In this document: positions 25,921 through 35,366 of the stretch, piece after piece
How positions within the stretch are numbered: the stretch's first letter is position 1
How the letters are laid out: each line of letters begins with the position of its first letter
NCBI GenBank assembly: GCA_002256115.1
Contig: NKIK01000002.1
Span: 224,667-288,666 of the forward strand
DNA: 64,000 nt
Direction: 5' to 3'
Source of the DNA: Burkholderiales bacterium PBB3
GTDB taxonomy: Bacteria; Pseudomonadota; Gammaproteobacteria; Burkholderiales; Burkholderiaceae_C
Made by a program: the position numbers and the translations under genes
The notes under the pieces: generated by a model
Database searches by the model: none
What the model was told of the DNA's origin: nothing
The model's input: the letters and a program-made list of their open reading frames with translations, nothing else

Positions 25921-25969
25921 TGGATTTCAGCCTGTAGATAGTGCGGGAGCAGCTCCTATTTGTATAGCA
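25921..25969 (+). repeat. Family-A palindromic element, copy A5
   Basis: TTTCAGCCTGTAGATAGTGC, GGGAGCAGCT and a GCTCC-N7-ATAGC imperfect stem, lying between the convergent ends of mog and the TauE-like gene. Confidence 0.85.
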
Positions 25970-25986
25970 GCATCAAAACTGCGAGC

Positions 25987-26742
25987 TTACTGAAACCCAT
26001 CCCACAGTAGCTTCACCCCAGTCAAAAACATACCGGCGTACAGAAACCGGTAGAACACAACCGGGCTGATGCGCCGGGCCATGCGCACGCCCACCCACAC
26101 GCCAATTGGAGCCAGCGGCAACAGCACTAACGATGTGGCCATATTGCGCATGTCCAGCAAGCCCAGCCACGCGTAGGGAATCCACTTGCTGAGGTTGACC
26201 ACAAAGAAAAAGAAGGCCATGGTGGCGGTGTATTGCACCGGCGAGAGCTTGAGCGGAATCACATAGGCGCTGATGGGCGGCCCGCCCGCGTGGGCAATAA
26301 AGCTGGTGAAACCGGACGTAGTAGTGAGCAGTGCACCCAACCAGCGCGGCGGGGGTGGGCTATCGGCCTTGGGCGGGAACAAGAGCCGCTGTGCCAGGAA
26401 CAGCAGCGTCAAAGCGCCCACCACGCCCGCCACGGTGTGGGCATTCAGCACCTTAAACAAGGCGGCACCGATCACGATACCCAGCACGCCAAAGGGAATC
26501 AAAAACTTCAGCAGCTTCAGATCGAAGTCTTTGCGAAACGCCGCCATACCCATGACGTCCATCAGCAAGAGGACCGGCATCAAAATGGCAGCCGCCTCCG
26601 GCACGGTTACCGCCAGCGCCATCATTGGCACGGCCAGCGAGCCAAAGCCCGCGCCAAAGCCACTCTTGCTGACGCCCAGCAGCAGTACGGCGGGAATGGT
26701 GACCGCGTAAAAATACGGGTCGGTGATGATGGGAAAGCTCAA
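25987..26742 (-). CDS. TauE/SafE family membrane transporter
   Basis: 251 residues with about eight hydrophobic helices and the duplicated motifs LGVSKSGFGAGFGSLAVP and TSGFTSFIAHAGGPPISAYVIP of sulfite/organosulfonate exporters. The start codon appears to be TTG at 26742, giving MSFPIITDPYFYAVTIPAVL; no in-frame ATG upstream fits. It probably exports a sulfur-containing or other organic anion at the inner membrane; the substrate is not deducible. Confidence 0.87.
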   Translation of the reverse strand: MSFPIITDPYFYAVTIPAVLLLGVSKSGFGAGFGSLAVPMMALAVTVPEAAAILMPVLLLMDVMGMAAFRKDFDLKLLKFLIPFGVLGIVIGAALFKVLNAHTVAGVVGALTLLFLAQRLLFPPKADSPPPPRWLGALLTTTSGFTSFIAHAGGPPISAYVIPLKLSPVQYTATMAFFFFVVNLSKWIPYAWLGLLDMRNMATSLVLLPLAPIGVWVGVRMARRISPVVFYRFLYAGMFLTGVKLLWDGFQ

Positions 26743-26776
26743 AGCCTGGGTTCACCGGTTGGATGTTGTTTCAGGT

Positions 26777-26835
26777 CAAATCGGCATTTCAGCCGATGGA
26801 TAGTGCGGGAGCAGCTACTAAATATGTAGCAATTG
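26777..26835 (+). repeat. Family-A palindromic element, copy A6
   Basis: Complete copy: CAAATCGGCATTTCAGCC, GATGGATAGTGCGGGAGCA, then the perfect stem GCTAC-TAAATAT-GTAGC and AATTG. It ends in ATTGACA, a possible -35. It occupies part of the 293-bp gap before the RCC1 gene; the rest of that gap shows nothing recognisable. Confidence 0.9.
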
Positions 26836-27035
26836 ACAGAGTGAATGTTTTTAAAGTGCACAAATTGGAAACCCAAGCTGTGCTCGGGCGCACACGCTGT
26901 AGCCAGACGCAGCAGCTAGACTCACTCCATTAAAACTGAAGACTCCGAGCACCGCAGGATAAGGCAACTCAACTGCACGTGATTTGCTTATGACGGCGAA
27001 GTGCCAAGCAGCCGAACCGAATACGGGAGGAAACC

Positions 27036-29543
27036 ATGCACTACAACAATACACTACTGCGCGCAGTCACCAAGCGGCTGCTGAGCGCCTCAGCAAAGCT
27101 GGCGATAGGGCTAACGTTTTGGGTCAGCCTCGCGCTGCCCAGCGCCCAAGCCGCCACACCGCAGCGGGTCGCGGTAGGCTACAACCACACACTGGCCATC
27201 ACGTCCGACGGCGCGCTCTGGACTTGGGGCGACAACGGCTACGGCCAGCTGGGCAATGGCAACACCATTGTGTCGGCCAGCCCTATCAAAGTGGGAACCG
27301 GCTTTGTCCAAGCCCATGCGACTGGGGACCGTTCATTCGCTATCAAAGCCGACGGAACGCTTTGGGCTTGGGGCAACAACGCCCAAGGCAGGCTGGGTGA
27401 CGGCAGTTCGGTCCATGCCAACTTGCCGGTTTTGATTGGCACCGGCTTTGCATACATGAACACCACTGAAGCCCACACCCTGGCGATCAAGTCGGATGGC
27501 ACCCTTTGGGCTTGGGGTACCAACACCTACGGGCAGCTGGGAACCGGCAACACCACCGACACGAAGCGCCCTATGCTGGTAGGCAGTGGCTTTGCACAAG
27601 CGAATGCAGGGCTAGGTCACTCGGTCGCCGTGAAGACCGATGGAACACTGTGGGCGTGGGGGCTCAATAGCGATGGCCAACTAGGGGACGGAACCACCAC
27701 AAACACAACGGCCCCCGTTCAGATCGGCTCCGGTATGCGCCAGGCGTTTGCCGGCTACAAAATCAGCTATGCGCTGCGGGCCGACGGCGCACTGTTCGCA
27801 TGGGGCCGCGTGTGCTTGCCTGGGCTGGTTTGCCCTAAGGTTTCTGGGCCCTTTGGTCCCCATTTTTCACCCCCCATCGAGCCGAGACCAAGCCTGGTGA
27901 GTGGAGGCTGGTTGGAACTATCCACAGAATCAGACTACTCGACCTTAGCTAAGCGTAACGACGGTGTACTCGTTCGGTTCTCAGGCGTCTTTGACACCTC
28001 GCCTACGGAGGTCTTTGGCGCAGAGTTTAGTGAGGTAGCGCTGGGGCTGAACCATACCGCGACCCTTAAGGCGGACGGCAGCTTTTGGACAACCGGTAGC
28101 AATGCCTTTGGAAAACTGGGCGTGGGCAGCATGCCTGCAGTCTTCTTGCCGGTTCAAATTGGCACAGGTTTTCAGAGCGTGGTGGCATCGGTCATTCACG
28201 CTTTGGCCATTCAAACAGACGGAAGTCTGTGGGCCTGGGGCGACAACATGTTTGGCGCATTGGGATGCTCCATGCCACAGAGCGGCATACCAACGCAAAT
28301 TGGCGGCGGCTTCGCCAAAATTTCAACCGAGCAGTGGTACACCTTTGCCATCAAGACCGACGGAACACTGTGGGCGTGGGGCCAAAACCCGCCCGGCAGC
28401 GGTGTGGGTAATTCGTCCTCCTGTGGCAGCTTTATCGGCAGTGACTTTGCCGAGATCGCGACCGCTTCATACCGCACTTTGGGTGTCAAAACCGATGGCA
28501 GCTTATGGGCATGGGGCACCAATGGGGGAGGTCAAGTGGGCGACGGAACAACGACCGATGCCGACCAGCCCGTAAAAATTGGGGAAGAATTTACCAAGGT
28601 CGCTGCCAACATGGCAGCCTCTTACGCGCTGAAGGCGGACGCAAGCCTGTGGGCTTGGGAGCTGGGAGAGGCGCGAGTTGAAAACGGTTTGTGGAAGTTT
28701 TCTGGCACAAGGCCCCGACAAATTGCTACAGACATCGCCCAGGTAGCAGCCAACGGTACTCAGGCCTATGTGATTACCCGTCAGGGCGCGCTATGGGCTT
28801 TGGGTTGCAGCGCAGTCAATGCAGACAACTGCAACGGTGTGGAGAAGAAAGACCCCATACTGCTCGGGCAGGGCTATGCGCAAGTTAACGGCCAAGGATT
28901 GGCAGTGAAGTCAGATGGCAGCTTGTGGTCGCTAACCACCACCAACGCCTTGAGGTTCGGCAGTGGTAACAACCTAGACGCTGAGACGGCTCCCCACAAG
29001 ATTGGAGAGGGCTACGCGCAAGTGACAGCGGCCAATAACTATGTGCTGGGCGTAAAACGCGATGGCACGCTGTGGGGTTGGGGCGCCAATGAGTATGGGC
29101 AACTAGGCCAACCCCATGGCCCTAGCCAATTGCCATTCACGCCCGTGCAATTCCAATCAGCGCCAACACCACCAACTGTAAACGGCGAAATTGCGGTAGC
29201 AGGCTCGCCCCAAAACCTCACCATGACGGCCTCTTTGGTACCCGACCCTGCGCACACCCAGGGGCTTATGGCCTCTCAAGGGAACATGTTCTTCATTGCC
29301 ATCCTGCCTGATGGCCGGGTGTTTACGAACACACTCACAGGCTGGCTCCCGTTGGATAACGTCAAGCGCGAAAGCTACGGTACCGGTCTGCGTAAAGCAC
29401 TGGTGAATTTGCTGATTGGTGTAGATACCGCCGACTTGAAAGGCACCCACATTTACCTTGGCTATGGACTGGGCAATACCGCCACCGAGAGCTGGGACGA
29501 AATGCTGGCCAGCCAGAGGTTCAAGCTGGGAATGACGCTGTAA
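27036..29543 (+). CDS. Secreted RCC1-repeat beta-propeller protein
   Basis: 835 residues with a strong ribosome-binding site (GGGAGGAAACC) and a signal peptide ending in LPSAQA. About thirteen RCC1-type repeats follow, built around LWAWGxNxxGQLGxG (for example near residues 60, 110, 160, 210, 395, 495 and 675), enough for roughly two seven-bladed propellers. The last 130 residues (from PPTVNGEIAVAGSP) form a separate domain. Bacterial RCC1 proteins are mostly uncharacterised; export suggests a surface-binding role. It stands alone between repeats A6 and A7. Confidence 0.88.
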   Translation: MHYNNTLLRAVTKRLLSASAKLAIGLTFWVSLALPSAQAATPQRVAVGYNHTLAITSDGALWTWGDNGYGQLGNGNTIVSASPIKVGTGFVQAHATGDRSFAIKADGTLWAWGNNAQGRLGDGSSVHANLPVLIGTGFAYMNTTEAHTLAIKSDGTLWAWGTNTYGQLGTGNTTDTKRPMLVGSGFAQANAGLGHSVAVKTDGTLWAWGLNSDGQLGDGTTTNTTAPVQIGSGMRQAFAGYKISYALRADGALFAWGRVCLPGLVCPKVSGPFGPHFSPPIEPRPSLVSGGWLELSTESDYSTLAKRNDGVLVRFSGVFDTSPTEVFGAEFSEVALGLNHTATLKADGSFWTTGSNAFGKLGVGSMPAVFLPVQIGTGFQSVVASVIHALAIQTDGSLWAWGDNMFGALGCSMPQSGIPTQIGGGFAKISTEQWYTFAIKTDGTLWAWGQNPPGSGVGNSSSCGSFIGSDFAEIATASYRTLGVKTDGSLWAWGTNGGGQVGDGTTTDADQPVKIGEEFTKVAANMAASYALKADASLWAWELGEARVENGLWKFSGTRPRQIATDIAQVAANGTQAYVITRQGALWALGCSAVNADNCNGVEKKDPILLGQGYAQVNGQGLAVKSDGSLWSLTTTNALRFGSGNNLDAETAPHKIGEGYAQVTAANNYVLGVKRDGTLWGWGANEYGQLGQPHGPSQLPFTPVQFQSAPTPPTVNGEIAVAGSPQNLTMTASLVPDPAHTQGLMASQGNMFFIAILPDGRVFTNTLTGWLPLDNVKRESYGTGLRKALVNLLIGVDTADLKGTHIYLGYGLGNTATESWDEMLASQRFKLGMTL

Positions 29544-29579
29544 AAATTCGTCTCCCATTGCAACCTCGAATGCCCAGTC

Positions 29580-29638
29580 AAATCGGCATTTCAGCCCGTA
29601 GATAGTGCGGGAGAAGCTACCAATTTTGTAGCAATTGG
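29580..29638 (+). repeat. Family-A palindromic element, copy A7
   Basis: Complete copy with the perfect stem GCTAC-CAATTTT-GTAGC and one core change (GGGAGAAGC). It lies between the convergent ends of the RCC1 gene and cysE; 58 bp of it match copy A6 almost base for base outside the loop. Confidence 0.9.
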
Positions 29639-29643
29639 AGAAA

Positions 29644-30417
29644 CTACTTGCCAATCAACTCATTGATGCGCGCGGCCTCAAAGCACTCTTTGCGCGACGC
29701 GTCTTTGGGTACGCAGTCGCTGTCCGCCAGCTTGGCCGACAACTGCTCCACGGCCTTCCATAGCATGGCAATTTGGTGGTCTTGCGTGGAGGCACTGTCC
29801 ACCAAGCCGCGCAAAGCCTGGCTCACCGGGTCGTCTTCTTGGGTGATGCCGTAAGCAGTGAACTTGCGATCAGGCGTGGTCACGTCGGCGCTCACACCCT
29901 CTTTGCTCGGCAAAATGCGCGCCGGGATGCCTACGGCGGTAGCGCCTGCAGGTACCGGCTTTACCACCACGGCATTGCTGCCGATCTTGGCGCCGTCACC
30001 CACCTCAAAGCCGCCCAGCACCTTGGCGCCCGCGCTCACCACCCCGTCCTTGCCCAGCGTGGGGTGGCGTTTGCTGCCCTTGTACAGGCTGGTGCCGCCC
30101 AGCGTAACGCCCTGGTAAATCGTGCAGCCATCGCCAATCTCGGCGGTTTCGCCCACCACCGTTCCCATGGCGTGGTCAAAGAAGACCCGCTCGCCCAGCT
30201 TGGCGCCGGGGTGAATCTCAATGCCTGTCAAAAAGCGGGCGATATGCGAAATAAAACGCCCCAGCCACAGCAAATCGTGCGTCCAGCACCAATGCGCCAC
30301 ACGGTGCAGCACCACGGCGTGCAGGCCCGGATAACAGGTCAGCACCTCCCACGTGCTGCGGGCAGCAGGGTCGCGGTCGAGGATGCACTGGATATCGGAG
30401 CGGATGCGTGAAAACAT
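29644..30417 (-). CDS. cysE: Serine O-acetyltransferase
   Basis: 257 residues. The left-handed beta-helix hexapeptide repeats and active-site histidine appear in [32 protein letters not shown] (from about residue 63), followed by [20 protein letters not shown]. It acetylates serine with acetyl-CoA to give O-acetylserine for cysteine synthesis. The short N-terminal helical domain and the tail of about 80 residues beyond the helix suggest the type common in beta-proteobacteria. It is separated from trmJ by 78 bp on the same strand. Confidence 0.93.
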   Translation of the reverse strand: MFSRIRSDIQCILDRDPAARSTWEVLTCYPGLHAVVLHRVAHWCWTHDLLWLGRFISHIARFLTGIEIHPGAKLGERVFFDHAMGTVVGETAEIGDGCTIYQGVTLGGTSLYKGSKRHPTLGKDGVVSAGAKVLGGFEVGDGAKIGSNAVVVKPVPAGATAVGIPARILPSKEGVSADVTTPDRKFTAYGITQEDDPVSQALRGLVDSASTQDHQIAMLWKAVEQLSAKLADSDCVPKDASRKECFEAARINELIGK

Positions 30418-30495
30418 GGGAATGAGTCTAACGGTTCAGTTTGGCGTTGGTGTCTATAGCCACCATGCCCGCGGAGCCAGTAGGCGTTTGGGGGG

Positions 30496-31311
30496 TCACT
30501 TTTGCGCCCGCTGCAATATCGCCTTGGCAATGCCGCGCAGGATGTGGATTTCCTCTTGCGTCACCTGGGCCCGATTGAACAGGCCGTTGAGCCGGGGCAT
30601 CAGTTTCTTGGGCGCGGCGGGGTCTAAAAACTCCAGCGCCACCAGGGCCTGCTCCAGGTGATTCAGCATGCCAGTCACCTGGGCCGCATCGGCCAGGGTG
30701 CTGGGCAACACGCCTGCGGCCAGCGCCGGCTCGGTTTGCACAAAGCCACCCAGGGCCAGCCGCCACTCATAAGCCACTACTTGGATCGCCGCCGCCAAGT
30801 TCAGCGATCCAAACTGCGGGTTGCTAGGAATACTGAGCGCGGCGTGGCAGCGGTACACATCCTCATTGCGCATGCCAAAGCGCTCACAGCCGAACAGGAA
30901 GCCGACACCGGTTTGGGTGGCCACGTGGTCAGGTGGGTTCTCCGACGCATTTGAGGGTGAGATCGCGCTTTCAGGCCGTGGATATTGCGGGAGCAGCTCC
31001 TGTTTTAATAGCATTTCAAAGTGCTCACGCGGCGTGACGGTGGGCGGGCCAAAGTCGCGCGGGGTCATCGCCGTGGCGCACAAATGGGTCATCCCGTCCA
31101 GCGCCTCGTCCAGGGTTTCCACGATGCGGCACTTCTCCAGCACATCCAGCGCCCCGCTGGCGCGCTGGATGGTTTCCTCACGGCGCAGCACATTGGCCCA
31201 GCGCGGAGCCACCAGCACCAAATCGTCAAACCCCATGGTTTTCATGGCGCGGGCGGCCGCGCCTACGTTACCGGCGTGGCTGGTGTTGATCAGAATGAAA
31301 CGGGTAAGCAT
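30496..31311 (-). CDS. trmJ: tRNA (cytidine/uridine-2'-O-)-methyltransferase TrmJ
   Basis: 271 residues. SPOUT motifs: FILINTSHAGNVGAAARAMKTMG at the N-terminus, GFLFGCERFGMRNEDV near residue 130 and LSIPSNPQFGSLNLAAAIQVV near 155. It 2'-O-methylates position 32 of certain tRNAs. Residues about 100-118 (QELLPQYPRPESAISPSN) are encoded by repeat copy A8, in frame, between the first and second conserved blocks. The gene is divergent from suhB, a common arrangement. Confidence 0.93.
   Translation of the reverse strand: MLTRFILINTSHAGNVGAAARAMKTMGFDDLVLVAPRWANVLRREETIQRASGALDVLEKCRIVETLDEALDGMTHLCATAMTPRDFGPPTVTPREHFEMLLKQELLPQYPRPESAISPSNASENPPDHVATQTGVGFLFGCERFGMRNEDVYRCHAALSIPSNPQFGSLNLAAAIQVVAYEWRLALGGFVQTEPALAAGVLPSTLADAAQVTGMLNHLEQALVALEFLDPAAPKKLMPRLNGLFNRAQVTQEEIHILRGIAKAILQRAQK
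30959..31014 (+). repeat. Family-A palindromic element, copy A8 (inside trmJ)
   Basis: GCTTTCAGGCCGTGGATATTGC, split here as GCTTTCAGGCCG then TGGATATTGCGGGAGCAG, with a GCTCC-N7-ATAGC stem. It lies within trmJ on the opposite strand and is translated in frame as a hydrophilic, proline-containing insertion. Confidence 0.85.
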
Positions 31312-31394
31312 GGCGCAAATCAGGGTAAACCAGTAAAATAGCGCCTATTGTCGCCGCCTGCATCGCCAGTCGGCCCCCAGCTCCTAATCAGTTG

Positions 31395-31418
31395 GGGACA
31401 GAGCTAGAGGTCTGTCCC
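31395..31418. repeat. Small perfect hairpin in the trmJ-suhB intergenic region
   Basis: GGGACAGA-GCTAGAGG-TCTGTCCC: an 8-bp perfect stem 25 bp before suhB, in its presumed leader. It could be a REP-type element or a leader hairpin; only one copy is seen in the window. Confidence 0.7.
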
Positions 31419-31442
31419 GCAATCAATTAACTTTAAAAATCT

Positions 31443-32369
31443 ATGACACCCAATCTGCACCCCATGATCAATGTGGCTGTTAAAGCCGCACGCGCCGCCG
31501 GATCCATCATCAACCGCGCTGCCCTAGACATTGAATCCGTTCGCGTTTCCCAGAAGAAAGCCAACGACTTCGTGACTGAAGTGGACCATGCTGCAGAGCA
31601 AGCGATCATAGAAACCCTGACCACGGCCTACCCCGGCCATGGCATCTGGGCCGAAGAAACCGGCCGTGAGCACGGAGCTCAAGACTCCGAATTCGTCTGG
31701 ATCATCGATCCGCTGGACGGCACCACCAACTTCATCCACGGTCTGCCCGTGTACTGCGTCAGCATCGCGCTGGCCGTCAAAGGCAAGGTCGAGCAAGCCG
31801 TGGTGTATGACCCCACCCGCAATGATTTGTTCACCGCCACCAAGGGCCGTGGTGCCTACCTGAATGACCGCCGCCTGCGCGTCTCCAAGCGCACCGAGCT
31901 GAAGCAGGCATTGGTATCCACCGGCTTCCCGTTCCGCCCGGGCGACAACTTCAACCAATACCTGCAAATGATGGGTGACGTAATGCAACGCACCGCGGGC
32001 CTGCGCCGCCCCGGCTCTGCTGCGCTGGACCTAGCCTATGTGGCCGCAGGCTACACCGAAGGTTTCTTTGAAAAGGGCTTGCAGCCCTGGGACGTGGCGG
32101 CAGGCTCGTTGCTGGTGACTGAGGCGGGTGGTTTGGTGGGTAATTTCACCGGCGAAGCCGATTTTCTGGAGCAGGAAGAATGCCTGGCCGGCAACCCCAA
32201 GGTCTACGGCCAACTGGTCGGCATTTTGGGCAAGTACAGCAAGTTTGCGCCTGCGGGTGAGAAGGCTGCTTTGCGTCAGGCGGCCTTGGCGGACGCAGCT
32301 GCGGCAGAAGCACCTGCCACAACGCCTGCCGCACAGCAATCAGATACCGACAGCACCGCACCGTTTTAA
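31443..32369 (+). CDS. suhB: Inositol monophosphatase family protein (SuhB)
   Basis: 308 residues. Metal-binding motifs: [10 protein letters not shown] near residue 75, [17 protein letters not shown] near residue 97, and the C-terminal [15 protein letters not shown]. SuhB hydrolyses inositol-1-phosphate and in E. coli also acts with NusA/B/E in rRNA antitermination. The C-terminal tail (about 45 residues of Ala/Gln/Thr) is an extension beyond the fold. It converges on and overlaps by 4 bp the CorA-like gene. Confidence 0.93.
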   Translation: MTPNLHPMINVAVKAARAAGSIINRAALDIESVRVSQKKANDFVTEVDHAAEQAIIETLTTAYPGHGIWAEETGREHGAQDSEFVWIIDPLDGTTNFIHGLPVYCVSIALAVKGKVEQAVVYDPTRNDLFTATKGRGAYLNDRRLRVSKRTELKQALVSTGFPFRPGDNFNQYLQMMGDVMQRTAGLRRPGSAALDLAYVAAGYTEGFFEKGLQPWDVAAGSLLVTEAGGLVGNFTGEADFLEQEECLAGNPKVYGQLVGILGKYSKFAPAGEKAALRQAALADAAAAEAPATTPAAQQSDTDSTAPF

Positions 32370-34087
32370 TCCCCCCTTTCTTTGCCCCACACGGCGAAGA
32401 AAGACTTGGTCTTCTGCCAAGCGCTGAGCTTGTCGTCTGACAAGTTATCCAAAAAGTCGGACAGCCTGCGGGACTTGACCATGGTGTAGACCGTGAGCAA
32501 GGTGGTGAGTCCGAACACCGTGGCAAAGATCGCAAGGCGCTGGGGCCACGGGGCATCCGCCTCGGCCAGCAGGTTCATCCCCAGGAAGCCGGTGGTCACC
32601 GTACCAATCAATCCAAAAATAGTGACCACGGTCAGCCGCACCACCGTGTTGGCCTGGCGGCGAATGCTGTCCGTGTCCAGGTAGGTATTCATATCGGCCA
32701 TGCGCGCCTTCACCTCGGCATACAGAGGGTCCAGGCCCAGGTGGTTGGCACACATATGAAACAAGGCCCGTGCCTGGGCCTGCTCCGCCACCTCATGAAA
32801 CCAGTAGCGGTGGGTAAAGCCCAAGAAACTCTCAAAGCTAGCCCTTATGGCGCGCTTGAATGCCCGCACGCTGTTCGCATCACCAATCGAGAGTTGCTTG
32901 AGCGCCTCCACCAGACGGTCGGAGTACATCAACAGCGCCGCCTTTTGAAAATGCGCGATCAGGAACAGCAAAAAGTGCTGGTGACGGAAGTGGGCCAGTA
33001 CACCGCGTTCAGAGCAGCTATAGAACGTAGAGTCCGTCGCCCCCACCACTATCAAGGAATGCCCGCTGCACAGATAGCGGGTGTTGGGTGCTGAACCGCC
33101 GCGCGTCCAAAACCGGTCGTAACAAAAACGCCGCTCGAAATCGGCCAAGTGGTCTTCCGAGTAGGGCAAAGCGCTGTCATTGCTGCGGTCCTCCGGGTTG
33201 GCACCGGTTACCAGCCCCAGGCGGATGAAATCACTACGGGTCAGTGCCCTTGGGTCATCAAGACCCAGGTAGGCCATCATCGGCATGCGGTAGTACTCAA
33301 TCTGCCTGAAACGCAACGGCCCGGCCTCCACGCTGTGGTCGCTCACCAAGGGCTTGAGCAGATACGCCCAATGGCTGGTGATGCGCGGCGTACGGTGCTG
33401 GCTCACATGCTGCATGAAAGCCTTGCGGTCATGCGCATCCGAGCTGGCCAACACCAGGCCATTCTTGTCCAGCAACTCCACACTGTGGAGGCAATGCAGG
33501 GGCGAGCCCTTGGCGTCCCAACCTGCGGGGTAGCCGCGGCCCAAGCGGTACATCAGCTCCTGTGCGTGCGGCAGCGTCAAGTCATTGGCACTGACCTCCA
33601 CATTGAGAAACACCAAGTCCACTGCAAAAAAGAAGTACAGATCAATGTGCTGCACGTTGAGCAATACGACCGGGTCACCCGGGCGCGCCTGCACCCGGAA
33701 CTGCGCCACGTCGTGGCGACGAAAGACCCGCATGGGCGAACCCAGCGCATCCGGCGATGCGGCCTGGGTATCCCGACCCTCGCCATACAAGAAGCGCTGC
33801 ACATAGGGCAGAAAGGTTACAAATTCGTTGTAATGGCGCTCTTCAAACTTGGCACCGTCGGCGCTGAATTCGTCATGCACCTCGCTCCAAGGCGAGTCCG
33901 GTAAGTCGTGCAGCATTTGCCAGGGTCGCAAAGCGGCGTCGGCATTCTTGGGGTCCGCAATCAGACGAAGCGGCCACAAAAGTATCTGCCGCAAGTGGCG
34001 CACCAAGGGCGCAGCAGACGCTGCCGAAAATGGAGCCTCGGCAATTGGTGATGGCTTGAACTCTTGGGTGGCGACGGGGGTGGTCAT
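32366..34087 (-). CDS. CorA-like two-helix membrane protein, large soluble domain
   Basis: 573 residues, not a family I can name. A long soluble N-terminal region (about 1-470) is rich in Arg, His and aromatic residues. The C-terminus has the CorA architecture: a long helix ([15 protein letters not shown]), first transmembrane segment, the tripeptide GMN in TGFLGMNLL, then a second transmembrane segment ([19 protein letters not shown]) and a short basic tail. GMN is the selectivity signature of CorA/Mrs2 divalent-cation channels. I infer a CorA-superfamily protein; the N-terminal domain is much longer than in CorA (about 240 residues), so transport is not certain. Confidence 0.7.
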   Translation of the reverse strand: MTTPVATQEFKPSPIAEAPFSAASAAPLVRHLRQILLWPLRLIADPKNADAALRPWQMLHDLPDSPWSEVHDEFSADGAKFEERHYNEFVTFLPYVQRFLYGEGRDTQAASPDALGSPMRVFRRHDVAQFRVQARPGDPVVLLNVQHIDLYFFFAVDLVFLNVEVSANDLTLPHAQELMYRLGRGYPAGWDAKGSPLHCLHSVELLDKNGLVLASSDAHDRKAFMQHVSQHRTPRITSHWAYLLKPLVSDHSVEAGPLRFRQIEYYRMPMMAYLGLDDPRALTRSDFIRLGLVTGANPEDRSNDSALPYSEDHLADFERRFCYDRFWTRGGSAPNTRYLCSGHSLIVVGATDSTFYSCSERGVLAHFRHQHFLLFLIAHFQKAALLMYSDRLVEALKQLSIGDANSVRAFKRAIRASFESFLGFTHRYWFHEVAEQAQARALFHMCANHLGLDPLYAEVKARMADMNTYLDTDSIRRQANTVVRLTVVTIFGLIGTVTTGFLGMNLLAEADAPWPQRLAIFATVFGLTTLLTVYTMVKSRRLSDFLDNLSDDKLSAWQKTKSFFAVWGKERGD

Positions 34088-34143
34088 ACCTCCAGCGTAA
34101 ACGCTAAGGCAGCGCTATTGCAAGGGGCACGGGAATTTCATAA

Positions 34144-35346
34144 CTACACCCGCTCCAACACCAATGCGATCCCCTGCCCCACGCCAATGCACATGGTGCA
34201 CAGGGCGTAACGCCCGCCGGCGGCGTGCAAGCGGTTGATGGCCGTAGTGGCAAGTCGAGCACCTGACGCACCCAGCGGATGACCCAGTGCAATGGCACCA
34301 CCCCAGGCGTTCACCCGCGCATCGTCATCCGCCAACCCGAGCAGGCGCAACACCGCAATGCCCTGGGCTGCAAAGGCCTCATTCAACTCAATCACATCCA
34401 TCTGCGCCAGCGTCAGGCCGGTTTGCGCCAATACTTTTTGCGTGGCCGGTGCCGGGCCAATGCCCATGACGCGTGGCGGCACGCCCACGGTCGCCATGCC
34501 CACCACACGGGCCCGCGGAGTCAAACCGTTTTTAGTCGCGGTAGCTTCGTCGGCCAGCAGCAGCGCACATGCCCCATCGTTCACGCCGCTGGCGTTGCCG
34601 GCCGTCACTGTGCCATCGGGGCGCACCACGCCTTTAAGTTTGGCCAGTGCTTCCAGGCTGGTGGCGCGCGGGTGCTCGTCGGTGTCCACCACCACCGCAT
34701 CGCCTTTTTTTTGGGCGATCAATACCGGCGTAATCTCGCGCGCCAAATGGCCGGACTGTTGTGCCGCCACCGCTTTGAGTTGGCTGGCAAGTGCCATGCG
34801 GTCTTGCGCCTCGCGCTCAATCTTGTATTCGGTGGCTACGTTTTCCGCCGTCTCGGGCATGCTGTCCACGCCGTACTGGGCCTTCATCAGCGCGTTCACA
34901 AAACGCCAGCCGATAGTGGTGTCATAGATGGCTGGCGCGCGGCTAAATGCACTTTCGGCTTTAGGCATCACAAACGGAGCACGGCTCATGCTCTCCACGC
35001 CACCTGCTATCAAAAGCGTAGCTTCTCCCGCTTTAATGGCGCGGGCCGCCGTGCCAATCGCATCCAAACCCGAGCCGCACAGGCGGTTCACCGTGCCACC
35101 CGGCACCGCCACCGGCAAGCCCGCCAGCAGGCTGCTCATATGCGCCACATTGCGGTTGTCTTCGCCGGCCTGGTTGGAGCAGCCGTAGATCACATCGGTT
35201 AGGGCTTCCCAGTCCACCTGCGGGTTGCGCGCCATCAGCGCGCGGATAGGGATGGAACCCAGGTCATCGGTGCGCACCGAGGACAGCGCGCCGCCGTAGC
35301 GGCCAATGGGTGTGCGGATGGCATCGCAAATGAAAGCCTGTTGCAT
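34144..35346 (-). CDS. paaJ: 3-oxoadipyl-CoA / acetyl-CoA thiolase
   Basis: 400 residues from the ATG at 35346, beginning MQQAFICDAIRTPIGRYGGA as in PaaJ/PcaF. Catalytic Cys in NRLCGSGLDAIGTAA near residue 90, His in GGAIALGHPLGASGAR, and second Cys in ALCTMCIGVGQGIALVLE near 385. It cleaves 3-oxoadipyl-CoA to succinyl-CoA and acetyl-CoA. It starts 20 bp after the paaH-like gene, so both belong to one operon for phenylacetate or related aromatic degradation. The genes for the earlier steps are not in this window. Confidence 0.88.
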   Translation of the reverse strand: MQQAFICDAIRTPIGRYGGALSSVRTDDLGSIPIRALMARNPQVDWEALTDVIYGCSNQAGEDNRNVAHMSSLLAGLPVAVPGGTVNRLCGSGLDAIGTAARAIKAGEATLLIAGGVESMSRAPFVMPKAESAFSRAPAIYDTTIGWRFVNALMKAQYGVDSMPETAENVATEYKIEREAQDRMALASQLKAVAAQQSGHLAREITPVLIAQKKGDAVVVDTDEHPRATSLEALAKLKGVVRPDGTVTAGNASGVNDGACALLLADEATATKNGLTPRARVVGMATVGVPPRVMGIGPAPATQKVLAQTGLTLAQMDVIELNEAFAAQGIAVLRLLGLADDDARVNAWGGAIALGHPLGASGARLATTAINRLHAAGGRYALCTMCIGVGQGIALVLERV

Positions 35347-35366
35347 GGGACGGGTCCTTGTGAAAT

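Noticed and set aside
31395..31418. Riboswitch before suhB
   Set aside because: Only a single 8-bp hairpin is present, with no known aptamer features; kept as a repeat or hairpin.
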